From contig JBEULG010000032.1 in assembly GCA_041287425.1 (NCBI GenBank), positions 3,604 through 67,603 of the forward strand: DNA of 64,000 bases, written 5' to 3'. The notes below the pieces were generated by a model, which saw only the letters and a list, made by a program, of their open reading frames with translations, ran no database searches and was not told where the DNA came from. The stretch comes from JAFGSI01 sp041287425 (GTDB lineage: Bacteria > Chloroflexota > Anaerolineae > Anaerolineales > Villigracilaceae). The position numbers were made by a program, and so were the translations under genes. This document shows, piece by piece, positions 51,390 through 58,759 of the stretch; the stretch's first letter is position 1, and the number at the start of each line of letters is the position of its first letter.

Positions 51390-54080
51390 CTAGGTGTCCA
51401 TCTTCCCTAACCAGCCTCGTCGTTCCATCCATTTGGCCAGTTCGAGAACGGGCATGATGGTCAGTGCCAGGGCAAGGACAATCAGCCAGTCCACAAGCGG
51501 CAGGGAATAGGTGTTGAACGGCTCGTGCAGGAAGGGCAGGTACACGATAAGCAGGAGCAGGCCGATTTCCCACAGGATCGCCAGGTTCAGCCATTTGTTG
51601 GCGAAGGGTCTCTGAAAGACCGAGTGGCGGTCGGAGCGGAAGTTGTAGGCCTTGAAAAATTGAATCAGCACCAGCGAGACGAAGGTCATCGTCATGGATT
51701 CTTGAAGACTGCGGCCGGAATTGATGGCCCAGGTGAACAGGCCCAGGTTGATAATCGCCGACCAGATTCCGCCGAGCGTCATCAGCGTGACCACCGGACG
51801 GGTGAAAATGCCGATGCGCGGATTGCGCGGCTTGCGCTTCATCAAGTCGGCTTCGGGCGGGTCCACCGAGAGCGCCAGAGCGGGCAGGCCGTCGGTCGCC
51901 AGGTTGACGTACAGGATTTGCACCGCCGTCAGGGGCAGCGGAAGGCCGAGCAGCGCCGAACCGGCCATGAGCAGAATCTCGCCGATGTTGGACGAGAGCA
52001 GGTACATGAGATATTTCTTGATGTTGCCGAAGACGCCGCGCCCCTCTTCTACTGCGGCGACAATCGAGGCGAAGTTGTCATCGGTCAGGGTCATGGCGGC
52101 GGCTTCTTTGGTCACATCCGTGCCGGTGATGCCCATGGCAACGCCGATGTCGGCTTTCTTGAGGGCGGGGGCGTCGTTGACGCCGACGCCGGTCATCGCC
52201 ACGATGTGACCGTTGGCCTGCAGCGCCGTCACCACGCGCAGTTTGTGCGCCGGAGAGACGCGCGCGTACACGTCAATCGTTTCCACTTCCTTTGTGAATT
52301 GCTCGTCGCCGATTTGGTCCAGTTCCGCACCGGTGACGACGCGTCCGGTTTTGAGCAGACCCAATTCGCGTGCTACGGCCCGCGCCGTGCTGGGGTGGTC
52401 GCCGGTAATCATCACGGGGCGGATGCCCGCCTCTTCGCACACGGCAATCGCGGCTTTGGCTTCGGGACGAGGCGGGTCAATCATGCCGGCCAGCCCCAGG
52501 AAGACCATGTTCGTCTCGGCGGTTTCGAGCGTGGCTTCGGGTTTGAAAGCGATTCCCAGGACGCGCAGGGCCTCGTCTGCCATGCCCTGGGCTATGGCGA
52601 GGATGCGTTCGCGTTCTTCCGCGTCCAGCGGCGCGAGGCCGTCGGCGGTCAGTTGCCGGTCGCAGCCGTTCAGGATGACTTCGGGCGCGCCCTTGGCGTA
52701 GGCGGCCTGTCCATCCCTGACCTTGTGTATGGTGGTCATTCGTTTTGTTTCGGAGGTGAAGGGGATTTCGCCCACCCGAGGATAGAGGGAGTCGAGTTCA
52801 TCTTTCCACAACCCGGCTTTCGCCGCGGCGACGACCAGCGCGCCCTCGGTCGGGTCGCCCTTGATATGCCATCCGTCCGAGGCATCCTTCCCGCCGCGCG
52901 TCAGGCGCGTGTCCGAAGCGAGAGCGGCGGCGGTGAGCAGTTGGCGCAAGGCTTCTGTCGGCGGAGTGGGCGTGTCGCCGTCGAGTGAGAACTCGCCTTC
53001 CGGTTTGTACCCTGCGCCCGAAACGTGGAAGAGTTGTCCGGCCACGTAAATCTTGCGCACGGTCATTTCGTCGCGAGTCAGGGTGCCGGTTTTGTCGGAG
53101 CAGATGACCGAGGTGCTGCCCAGCGTCTCGACTGCCGGCAGGCGGCGGATGAGGGCGTTGCGTTTGACCATCTTCTGGACGCCGATGGCCAGGGAAATCG
53201 TCACCACCGCCGGCAGGGCTTCGGGAACGACGGCCACCGCCAGGGCGATGCCAAAGATGAGCATTTCGATGAAGGGTTGGCCGCGTACCAGGCCGAGGGC
53301 AACGATGAGCAGCACCACCACCAGGGCGGCGCGCGCCAGGACGGTGCCCACTTTGTCCAGGTTTTGCTGGAGGGGCGTCTTGCCGGTCTCGACCGTTTGC
53401 AGGAGTTGGGCAATCTTTCCGAACTCGGTCTGCATGCCGGTCGCGACCACCAGGGCGCGCCCGCGTCCGTAGGTGACCGCCGTGCCGGCATAGACCATGT
53501 TCCTGCGGTCGCCGATGGCCAGGTCGCCGTTCGGGAGCGGCTGCGTGTGTTTCTCTACCGGCACCGATTCTCCGGTCAGCGCGGCTTCTTCCACCTGCAG
53601 GTTGACCGCCTCCAGCAGGCGCGCGTCGGCCGGGACGCGGTCGCCGGTGTGCAGGAGGATGACGTCGCCGGGGACCAGGTCGCGGGCCGGGATCTTGGTC
53701 TCCTCGCCGTCGCGCAGGACCGTGGCAGTGGGCGCGGCCATCTGCTTGAGCGCCTCGATGGCGCGTTCGGCGCGGTATTCCTGGATGAATCCCAGAAGGA
53801 CCGCGAACAGGACAATGATGGCGATGACGATGGACTCGACGCCATGCCCCAGCAACAGGGAAATGGCCGTCGCCGCCAGCAGGATAAGGATGAGCACATT
53901 CTTGAATTGCTCCAGCAGAATTTCCCAGGCGGAGACGCGCCGGGCGGCCTGCAGTTCGTTCGGGCCGTATTCCGATAGTCTTTGGGAAGCCTCGCCGCTG
54001 CTCAAGCCTTGCGGCTGACTGTTGAGTTGTCTCAGGGCCTCTTCGATGCTCAGGGTATGCCAAAAATTGTTGGGTTTCAT
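51390..54080 (-). CDS. P2A-type cation-transporting ATPase (Ca2+/Mn2+)
   Basis: 896 residues, complete P-type ATPase. Actuator TGES in LTGESVPVEK, phosphorylation site CSDKTGTLTRDEM and nucleotide-site KGAPE are present. Transport residues match SERCA site II: VPEALP in M4, SNIGE in M5 and NLATD in M6, so Ca2+ or Mn2+ is the likely cargo. It is the last gene behind a yybP-ykoY manganese riboswitch, which favours Mn2+ export. The hinge reads MTGVGVNDAPAL where TGDGVND is nearly invariant; loss of that Asp, a Mg2+ ligand, is very unusual. The gene starts 3 nt after the small membrane protein gene. Confidence 0.93.
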   Translation of the reverse strand: MKPNNFWHTLSIEEALRQLNSQPQGLSSGEASQRLSEYGPNELQAARRVSAWEILLEQFKNVLILILLAATAISLLLGHGVESIVIAIIVLFAVLLGFIQEYRAERAIEALKQMAAPTATVLRDGEETKIPARDLVPGDVILLHTGDRVPADARLLEAVNLQVEEAALTGESVPVEKHTQPLPNGDLAIGDRRNMVYAGTAVTYGRGRALVVATGMQTEFGKIAQLLQTVETGKTPLQQNLDKVGTVLARAALVVVLLIVALGLVRGQPFIEMLIFGIALAVAVVPEALPAVVTISLAIGVQKMVKRNALIRRLPAVETLGSTSVICSDKTGTLTRDEMTVRKIYVAGQLFHVSGAGYKPEGEFSLDGDTPTPPTEALRQLLTAAALASDTRLTRGGKDASDGWHIKGDPTEGALVVAAAKAGLWKDELDSLYPRVGEIPFTSETKRMTTIHKVRDGQAAYAKGAPEVILNGCDRQLTADGLAPLDAEERERILAIAQGMADEALRVLGIAFKPEATLETAETNMVFLGLAGMIDPPRPEAKAAIAVCEEAGIRPVMITGDHPSTARAVARELGLLKTGRVVTGAELDQIGDEQFTKEVETIDVYARVSPAHKLRVVTALQANGHIVAMTGVGVNDAPALKKADIGVAMGITGTDVTKEAAAMTLTDDNFASIVAAVEEGRGVFGNIKKYLMYLLSSNIGEILLMAGSALLGLPLPLTAVQILYVNLATDGLPALALSVDPPEADLMKRKPRNPRIGIFTRPVVTLMTLGGIWSAIINLGLFTWAINSGRSLQESMTMTFVSLVLIQFFKAYNFRSDRHSVFQRPFANKWLNLAILWEIGLLLLIVYLPFLHEPFNTYSLPLVDWLIVLALALTIMPVLELAKWMERRGWLGKMDT

Positions 54081-54083
54081 AAA

Positions 54084-54344
54084 CTAATGCCTTGTTCCTC
54101 CGTTGGATGTGTTCTGTAAATCTTCTTTGCGGGGAAAGCGGTTTTTGAAGACGAGGTGATTGAACAGGAAAATCAACCCGCCCAGGATGGCGACGAGAAC
54201 GAGGCTGATGATTTCCACGGCCAGAGCAAGGATTTCCTCAATCCAGATGAGGATGGCCGAGCCGCCGGCCCCGGTGGCCAGGGCGGGTTTCCACAAACGG
54301 CGAACCCGCGTGGGGCGAGGCTTTTGGGTGGATTCGGGGGACAT
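54084..54344 (-). CDS. Small membrane protein, 86 residues
   Basis: 86 residues. A basic N-terminus (KPRPTRVRRLWKP) leads to one long or two short hydrophobic helices (ALATGAGGSAILIWIEEILALAVEIISLVLVAILGG region, then LIFLFNHLVF), ending in a charged tail. It lies between DedA and the P-type ATPase with gaps of 12 and 3 nt, so it belongs to the manganese-riboswitch operon. No family recognised; it could be an accessory subunit of the ATPase or DedA protein. Confidence 0.75.
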   Translation of the reverse strand: MSPESTQKPRPTRVRRLWKPALATGAGGSAILIWIEEILALAVEIISLVLVAILGGLIFLFNHLVFKNRFPRKEDLQNTSNGGTRH

Positions 54345-54356
54345 GCTGACCTCCTT

Positions 54357-55040
54357 TCAGGGCGTCTCTCTCACGCGGCGGCAGCCGGACTTACTCATGA
54401 CTTGGCTTGGCGACCTGCGCCGCTTGAACCAGAAATACACAACCAGCACGAGAATGCCGCCTCCCAGCAGGAAGGGAAAATAGCGGTTGAGGTAGGTGCT
54501 GATGAGCGGCCATTCATAGCCAAGAAAATAACCTGCGCCGATTAGCAGGGTGCACCACACGTAAGCGCCCGTGAACGTAGCCGCCAAAAAGACCGCGAAG
54601 GGCATTCGCGCCAGCCCGGCCGGGATGTTGATGAGCGTGCGGATGCCTGGGATGACGCGCCCCACCAGCACCAGTCCCGGTCCCCAGCGTTGGAACTGCC
54701 GTTCGGCGCGCAGGATGTGGGCGGAATCGACCCGCAGCCAGCGGGCGAATTTGTCCACCAGCGGCCGCCCGCCCAAACGAGATACCCAGTACGTGATGGA
54801 TGAACCGATCACGCTGCCAATCGCCGCATAGAGTCCGCCCAAGAAGACCATCGCGGGCGGGAGTTGATGCTCGTAGATGAGCATCCAGCCGGCGAAACCG
54901 AGGATGATTTCGCTAGGTGTGGTACCGGTGGCGTTTTCGAAGGCAAGCAACGCCACGACGCCAAGCCAGCCCCAGGCGTCGTAGAGGGCCTGAATGCCGG
55001 CCAAAATTTGTGTTTCGAGGGTTTGCAAAACTTCTATCAA
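54357..55040 (-). CDS. DedA family membrane protein
   Basis: 227 residues with the SNARE-associated/VTT domain. Family segments: ENATGTTPSEIILGFAGW, GAAIGSxxGY-like YAAIGSVIGSSITYWVSR, and the basic FxxxGxxxxxxGRxxPGxR motif seen as WGPGLVLVGRVIPGIRTL. DedA proteins act in proton-dependent lipid carrier recycling or metal tolerance. No ATG fits; TTG 55040 has CAGGGA upstream. The alternative TTG 55073 lies in the terminator of the riboswitch and is unlikely. First gene of the riboswitch operon. Confidence 0.87.
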   Translation of the reverse strand: MIEVLQTLETQILAGIQALYDAWGWLGVVALLAFENATGTTPSEIILGFAGWMLIYEHQLPPAMVFLGGLYAAIGSVIGSSITYWVSRLGGRPLVDKFARWLRVDSAHILRAERQFQRWGPGLVLVGRVIPGIRTLINIPAGLARMPFAVFLAATFTGAYVWCTLLIGAGYFLGYEWPLISTYLNRYFPFLLGGGILVLVVYFWFKRRRSPSQVMSKSGCRRVRETP

Positions 55041-55061
55041 AGTGTTTCCCTGTGTGTTAAC

Positions 55062-55094
55062 AAAAAAGACCAACGCTTACAGTAAGCGATGGTC
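55062..55094 (-). terminator. Riboswitch-controlled terminator
   Basis: On the minus strand GACCATCGCTTAC pairs with GTAAGCGTTGGTC (13 bp, one mismatch) and is followed by TTTTTT. Its 5' arm contains the 3' strand of riboswitch helix P1 (55087-55092), so the two structures exclude each other. Confidence 0.88.
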
Positions 55095-55178
55095 TTGCGC
55101 TTCTCTCGGACAGCCGGGAAATTTCTTTCCGTACTGACGACTGCCCATCCCGAAAAGCCGGGTGGCTACTCCCCATCG
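55087..55178 (-). promoter_or_regulatory. yybP-ykoY manganese riboswitch
   Basis: The minus-strand leader carries the conserved aptamer parts in order: GGGGAGTAGCC, GTCGTCA, CCCGGCTG and GCGCAAGACC, closed by helix P1 (CGATGG at 55178-55173 with CCATCG at 55092-55087). This matches the Lactococcus and E. coli Mn2+ aptamers. The terminator that follows shares the P1 3' strand, so Mn2+ binding should stabilise P1 and switch transcription on. Downstream genes are DedA, a small membrane protein and a P2A ATPase, consistent with Mn2+ efflux. Confidence 0.93.
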
Positions 55179-55188
55179 GAGTGACGTT

Positions 55189-55217
55189 ATTTTACTTTAG
55201 AACATGAAGAACGTCAA
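55189..55217 (-). promoter_or_regulatory. Promoter of the manganese riboswitch operon
   Basis: TTGACG (55217-55212) and TAAAAT (55194-55189) on the minus strand with a 17-bp spacer. Transcription would start about 4-5 nt before aptamer helix P1. Confidence 0.75.
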
Positions 55218-55224
55218 CGTTGAC
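55213..55224. promoter_or_regulatory. Palindrome GTCAACGTTGAC over the -35 box
   Basis: A perfect 12-bp palindrome overlapping the -35 element of the riboswitch operon promoter, in a position suited to a repressor. No known consensus is matched. Confidence 0.4.
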
Positions 55225-55260
55225 TAAATTTCATCATTTTGCCTTACCCTCTCGTTAAGT

Positions 55261-56352
55261 CTAATCGCTCCATACCACGCCATTGCGCCCATGCGACTTG
55301 GCGGCGTAAAGCGAGGCGTCGGCGCGCTGGAAGAGGCTTTCCAAAGTATCTTCTGCCAGGCGGAGCGTGCCGCCAATCGAGATGGTGACCAGAATATCTT
55401 CGGGGCAGAGAGACTCAATCACCAGGCGCAGGCGTTCGGCGGCCAGCAGAGCGCGTTCTTTTTCAGTCTCTTCCATCAATACGACGAATTCTTCGCCGCC
55501 CCAGCGGGCGACCGAATCGCCGGGCCGCTGGTGGGCGCGGATGGCGTGTCCGATTTTGCTTAGGACGAGGTCGCCGATTTCGTGCCCGTGTTCATCGTTG
55601 ATGCGCTTGAAGTGGTCAATATCAATCAATAAAAGGGCAAACGGCTTTTTGAATTTCAGGCGCTGCGTCAGGCTGTTTGTAAGCGAACGCCGGTTGGGCA
55701 GGCGGGTGAGATAGTCGGTGTTGGCCAGTTCTTCCATCACGTTTCTTTCGCGCTGCGAACTTGCCAGTGCGTCCTTGACCTTGGCGAGGATGAAGGCCAG
55801 GAAGGAAATCGCCACCACGCGGGTTTCCAGACGCACGAGTTCCAGCAAAAGGGCAGTGTCCTGATTCCAGAGACGCAGGAAGCCCAGCGCGGTGGTCAGC
55901 ACGGAGTAGGCAATCGAAAGTCTCAGCGCGAAATGGTGGTCGGCCAGAATGTAGCCGATGATGTAAATCATCGAAATGACCCAAAACACCGCCTCAACTT
56001 CCTGCCAGGCTGCTCGAATGTCGGGATGGAAAAACAGAAAGTACACGTACTTGGCAAAGAAAAAGAGGGCGACGGAGGTCTGCATGCAGTATTCCGTCCA
56101 GGACAGGGGGACCCGTTTCCAGCGCAGACCGACCAACCACAGGGCGGCGGCGCCCATCAGGAACGGGTATGCGTACCGGATGAACGGATCTGTCGCCCCC
56201 TTGAGCAGCCAGACCCAAACGATGGCCGGAATCCCGGCAAGCAGGGCAATCAGGTACAATTTCCGCTTGGTGGATTGCGACTGGAACGCGGAAGAAGAGG
56301 AATGCAAGGGGCTGGATTCCCCGGGAAAAGTGCTGTATTTCGGAGGGCCCAT
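55261..56352 (-). CDS. Membrane diguanylate cyclase (GGDEF)
   Basis: 363 residues. A polar, Ser-rich N-terminus of about 30 residues is followed by about six membrane helices (33-190) and a GGDEF domain. The active site is WGGEEF in SVARWGGEEFVVL, and an RxxD inhibitory site (RPGD) lies five residues upstream. The enzyme should make cyclic di-GMP in response to a membrane or extracytoplasmic cue. It is monocistronic, on the minus strand between the riboswitch operon and the MITE. Confidence 0.92.
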   Translation of the reverse strand: MGPPKYSTFPGESSPLHSSSSAFQSQSTKRKLYLIALLAGIPAIVWVWLLKGATDPFIRYAYPFLMGAAALWLVGLRWKRVPLSWTEYCMQTSVALFFFAKYVYFLFFHPDIRAAWQEVEAVFWVISMIYIIGYILADHHFALRLSIAYSVLTTALGFLRLWNQDTALLLELVRLETRVVAISFLAFILAKVKDALASSQRERNVMEELANTDYLTRLPNRRSLTNSLTQRLKFKKPFALLLIDIDHFKRINDEHGHEIGDLVLSKIGHAIRAHQRPGDSVARWGGEEFVVLMEETEKERALLAAERLRLVIESLCPEDILVTISIGGTLRLAEDTLESLFQRADASLYAAKSHGRNGVVWSD

Positions 56353-56519
56353 ACCATCTTTCTCCAGAAGAAGAAAACAGGCCCGTGCTTTAGAATGGGC
56401 GCATCACGTCGGGCCGGAAGGAATTATGTATAATTTTATCCCATTTATCTTTATTTTGGGATGTTTGCCGTGCACAACATATTGAGCCACAGATTGCGCG
56501 AATTAGCATAGATATAGAC

Positions 56520-56660
56520 AGGACTTACGCAAAATGAGATTCATTTCACCGCCAAGACGCCAAAACGCCAAAGTTTTGCAGAGTTCGCCAAGTGTGCTTG
56601 GCGTCTTGATACCCATCTTGGCATTCTCCGTGTTTTGGCGGTTCGTTCTGCGTAAGTCCT
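56520..56660. mobile_element. MITE-like element with 12-bp inverted repeats
   Basis: A 141-bp element bounded by perfect terminal inverted repeats AGGACTTACGCA and TGCGTAAGTCCT. The interior has no ORF and contains repeated CGCCAAGAC/CGCCAAAA words and their inverse (CTTGGCGTCTTG, TTTTGGCGG), so the whole element can fold into a long hairpin. No clear target duplication flanks it. It sits in the 410-nt gap before pdhA, about 70 nt upstream of the pdhA -10 box. Confidence 0.75.
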
Positions 56661-56733
56661 AATAGAGTAGAATTCGTCAACGATGGCTGTTTCTGCCTAA
56701 GAATTTCTTACACAAATTCGATAAAAAATCAGA

Positions 56734-56739
56734 TATAAT
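56734..56739 (+). promoter_or_regulatory. -10 box of the pdh operon
   Basis: TATAAT 23 nt before the pdhA ATG, in AT-rich sequence downstream of the MITE. A TTACAC-like -35 lies 20 bp upstream. The ribosome binding site is TTGGAG. Confidence 0.6.
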
Positions 56740-56762
56740 TCGTCCGCTATTTTGGAGCGTTC

Positions 56763-57719
56763 ATGGACAAACAAAAACTATTGCAAATGTACTACGAGAT
56801 GGTGCTGATCCGCCGCGTTGAGGAACGCGGCGCTGAACTGTATCAGGCCGGCAAAATCGGCGGATTCATGCACCTGTACATCGGCCAGGAGGCCGTCTCC
56901 ACCGGGCTGATTGCCGCCCGCGAGCCGCGCGACCGGGTCATCACCGCCTACCGCGACCACGGCGTGGCGATCAACTGCGGCATTTCGGCCAACGAGGTCA
57001 TGGCCGAGTTGCTCGGCAAGGTGACCGGCATGTCGAAAGGCAAGGGCGGCTCGATGCACATGGCCTCGGTCGAGAAGAACATGTGGGGCGGGCACGCCAT
57101 CGTCGGCGGGCATTTGCCCATCGCCTCCGGCCTGGCCCTCGGCGACCAGTACCAGGGCAACGACAACGTCACCATCTGCATGTTCGGCGATGGGGCGACC
57201 AACATCGGCTACTTCCACGAGGCGCTCAACGTCTCGATGGCCTGGAATTTGCGCGTGCTGTGGGTCTGCGAGAACAACCAGTACGGCATGGGGACGGCCG
57301 TCGAGCGCGCCTCGGCGGTGAGCGAAATCCGTCAGAAGGCCGAGGGCTACGGGATGAAGAACGGGCGCGTCGACGGGATGGACGTGCTGGCCGTTTACGC
57401 GGCGGCCAGGGAAGCGATAGACTACGTCCGCCGTGAGAGTAAGCCCTACCTGCTGGAGGCGGTCACCTACCGCTTCCGCGGCCACTCGATGGGCGACCCG
57501 GAGCGCTACCGCACGCAGGAGGAAGTCAAAAAGTGGCAGGATAACGACCCGATTGGCATCTTCCGCGCCGCGCTGCTCAAGAAGAAGAACATCACCGCCG
57601 CCGAACTGGACGAAATCGAGGCGCGTGCCGAAGCCGATACCCAGAAGGCGGTCGAGTTTGCTGAAGCCAGCCCCGAACCGGGGATGGAAGAGTTGTTCAG
57701 GGATGTTTACGTAGAATAG
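56763..57719 (+). CDS. pdhA: Pyruvate dehydrogenase E1 component, alpha subunit
   Basis: 318 residues, thiamine diphosphate-dependent E1 alpha. It has GGFMHLYIGQEAVSTG at the N-terminus, the phosphorylation-loop-like GKGGSMHM, and the ThDP/Mg2+ motif GDGATNIGYFHEALN ending with ENNQYGMGT. It forms the alpha2beta2 E1 with PdhB and decarboxylates pyruvate (or branched 2-oxo acids). Gene order E1alpha-E1beta-E2 supports a full complex; a lipoamide dehydrogenase gene is not in the window. Confidence 0.95.
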   Translation: MDKQKLLQMYYEMVLIRRVEERGAELYQAGKIGGFMHLYIGQEAVSTGLIAAREPRDRVITAYRDHGVAINCGISANEVMAELLGKVTGMSKGKGGSMHMASVEKNMWGGHAIVGGHLPIASGLALGDQYQGNDNVTICMFGDGATNIGYFHEALNVSMAWNLRVLWVCENNQYGMGTAVERASAVSEIRQKAEGYGMKNGRVDGMDVLAVYAAAREAIDYVRRESKPYLLEAVTYRFRGHSMGDPERYRTQEEVKKWQDNDPIGIFRAALLKKKNITAAELDEIEARAEADTQKAVEFAEASPEPGMEELFRDVYVE

Positions 57720-57724
57720 ACGGT

Positions 57725-57766
57725 GGACGATGGACGATTGACCATGGTCTATCGTCTGTGGTCGTC
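57725..57766. repeat. Heptad array with palindrome between pdhA and pdhB
   Basis: Six consecutive 7-bp units: GGACGAT, GGACGAT, TGACCAT, GGTCTAT, CGTCTGT, GGTCGTC. The middle part (57734-57757) is almost a perfect palindrome centred on CCATGG, so an mRNA hairpin can form between the two cistrons. Confidence 0.75.
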
Positions 57767-57784
57767 CGAGTGAAACGAGGACTT

Positions 57785-58759
57785 ATGGCAAGAATCACCA
57801 TGCGCGAGGCCATCTCGCAAGCCCTGTGGGAAGAAATGGAACGCGATCCGAAGGTCTTCATCCTCGGTGAGGAGGTCGGAGTCTGGGGCGGGACGTATGC
57901 GGTCACCAAAGGCTTCTACGACCACTTCGGCCCGCAGCGGGTCAAGGATACGCCCATCGCCGAGAACGCCATCCTGGGCGCGGCCATCGGCGCGGCGCTG
58001 GTCGGACTGCGGCCGGTGGCGGAACTGATGACCATCAACTTCGCCTTCTCGGCCATGGATTACGTCGTCAACCAGGCCCCCAAACTGCGCTACATGTTCG
58101 GCGGACAGTTCAAGGTCCCGCTGGTCATCCGCGCCGTCGGCGGGGGCGGGCGTCAACTCGGCGCCACCCACTCGCAGACGCCCGACGCCGTCTTCGCCCA
58201 CTTCCCCGGCCTGAAGGTCGTCTCGCCCGGCACGCCGGAAGACGCCAAAGGGCTGCTGAAAACAGCCATCCGGTCCGATGACCCGGTGCTGTTCCTCGAG
58301 CACGCCACCATGTACCAGGTGCGCGGCGAAGTCCCGGAGGGCGAGTACCTCCTCCCCATCGGCCAATCCAAAATCCAGCGTCCGGGGCGGGACGTGACGG
58401 TCGTCACCTACGCCAAAGGGCTGGAACTCTCGCTCAAGGCCGCCGACGAACTGGCCAAAGAGGGCATCGAGGTCGAAATCGTGGACCTGCGCACGCTGCG
58501 TCCGCTCGATATGGGGCCGGTGCTGGAGTCGTTCAAGAAGACCAACCGGGCAGTCATCGTTGAGGAGGGCTGGCGTTCCTACGGGGTGGGCGCGGAGGTC
58601 GCCGCCCGCATGTACGAGGAAGCCTTCGACTACGCCGACGCCCCCATCCTGCGCGTTGCCCAGAAGGAAGTGCCCCTGCCCTACAACCGGACGCTCGAAC
58701 AGGCCGCCCTGCCGCAGGTCTCCGACATCACGGCGGCGGTCAAGGAGGTGCTGAAGTAA
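57785..58759 (+). CDS. pdhB: Pyruvate dehydrogenase E1 component, beta subunit
   Basis: 324 residues, transketolase-like E1 beta. It begins with ARITMREAISQALWEEM, then GEEVGVWGGTYAVTKGF, the conserved ENAILGAAIGAALVGLRPV, and the C-terminal VEEGWRSYGVGAEVAA. ATG 57785 matches the family start; an upstream in-frame GTG would fall in the heptad array. The stop codon overlaps the pdhC start (TAATG). Confidence 0.96.
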   Translation: MARITMREAISQALWEEMERDPKVFILGEEVGVWGGTYAVTKGFYDHFGPQRVKDTPIAENAILGAAIGAALVGLRPVAELMTINFAFSAMDYVVNQAPKLRYMFGGQFKVPLVIRAVGGGGRQLGATHSQTPDAVFAHFPGLKVVSPGTPEDAKGLLKTAIRSDDPVLFLEHATMYQVRGEVPEGEYLLPIGQSKIQRPGRDVTVVTYAKGLELSLKAADELAKEGIEVEIVDLRTLRPLDMGPVLESFKKTNRAVIVEEGWRSYGVGAEVAARMYEEAFDYADAPILRVAQKEVPLPYNRTLEQAALPQVSDITAAVKEVLK

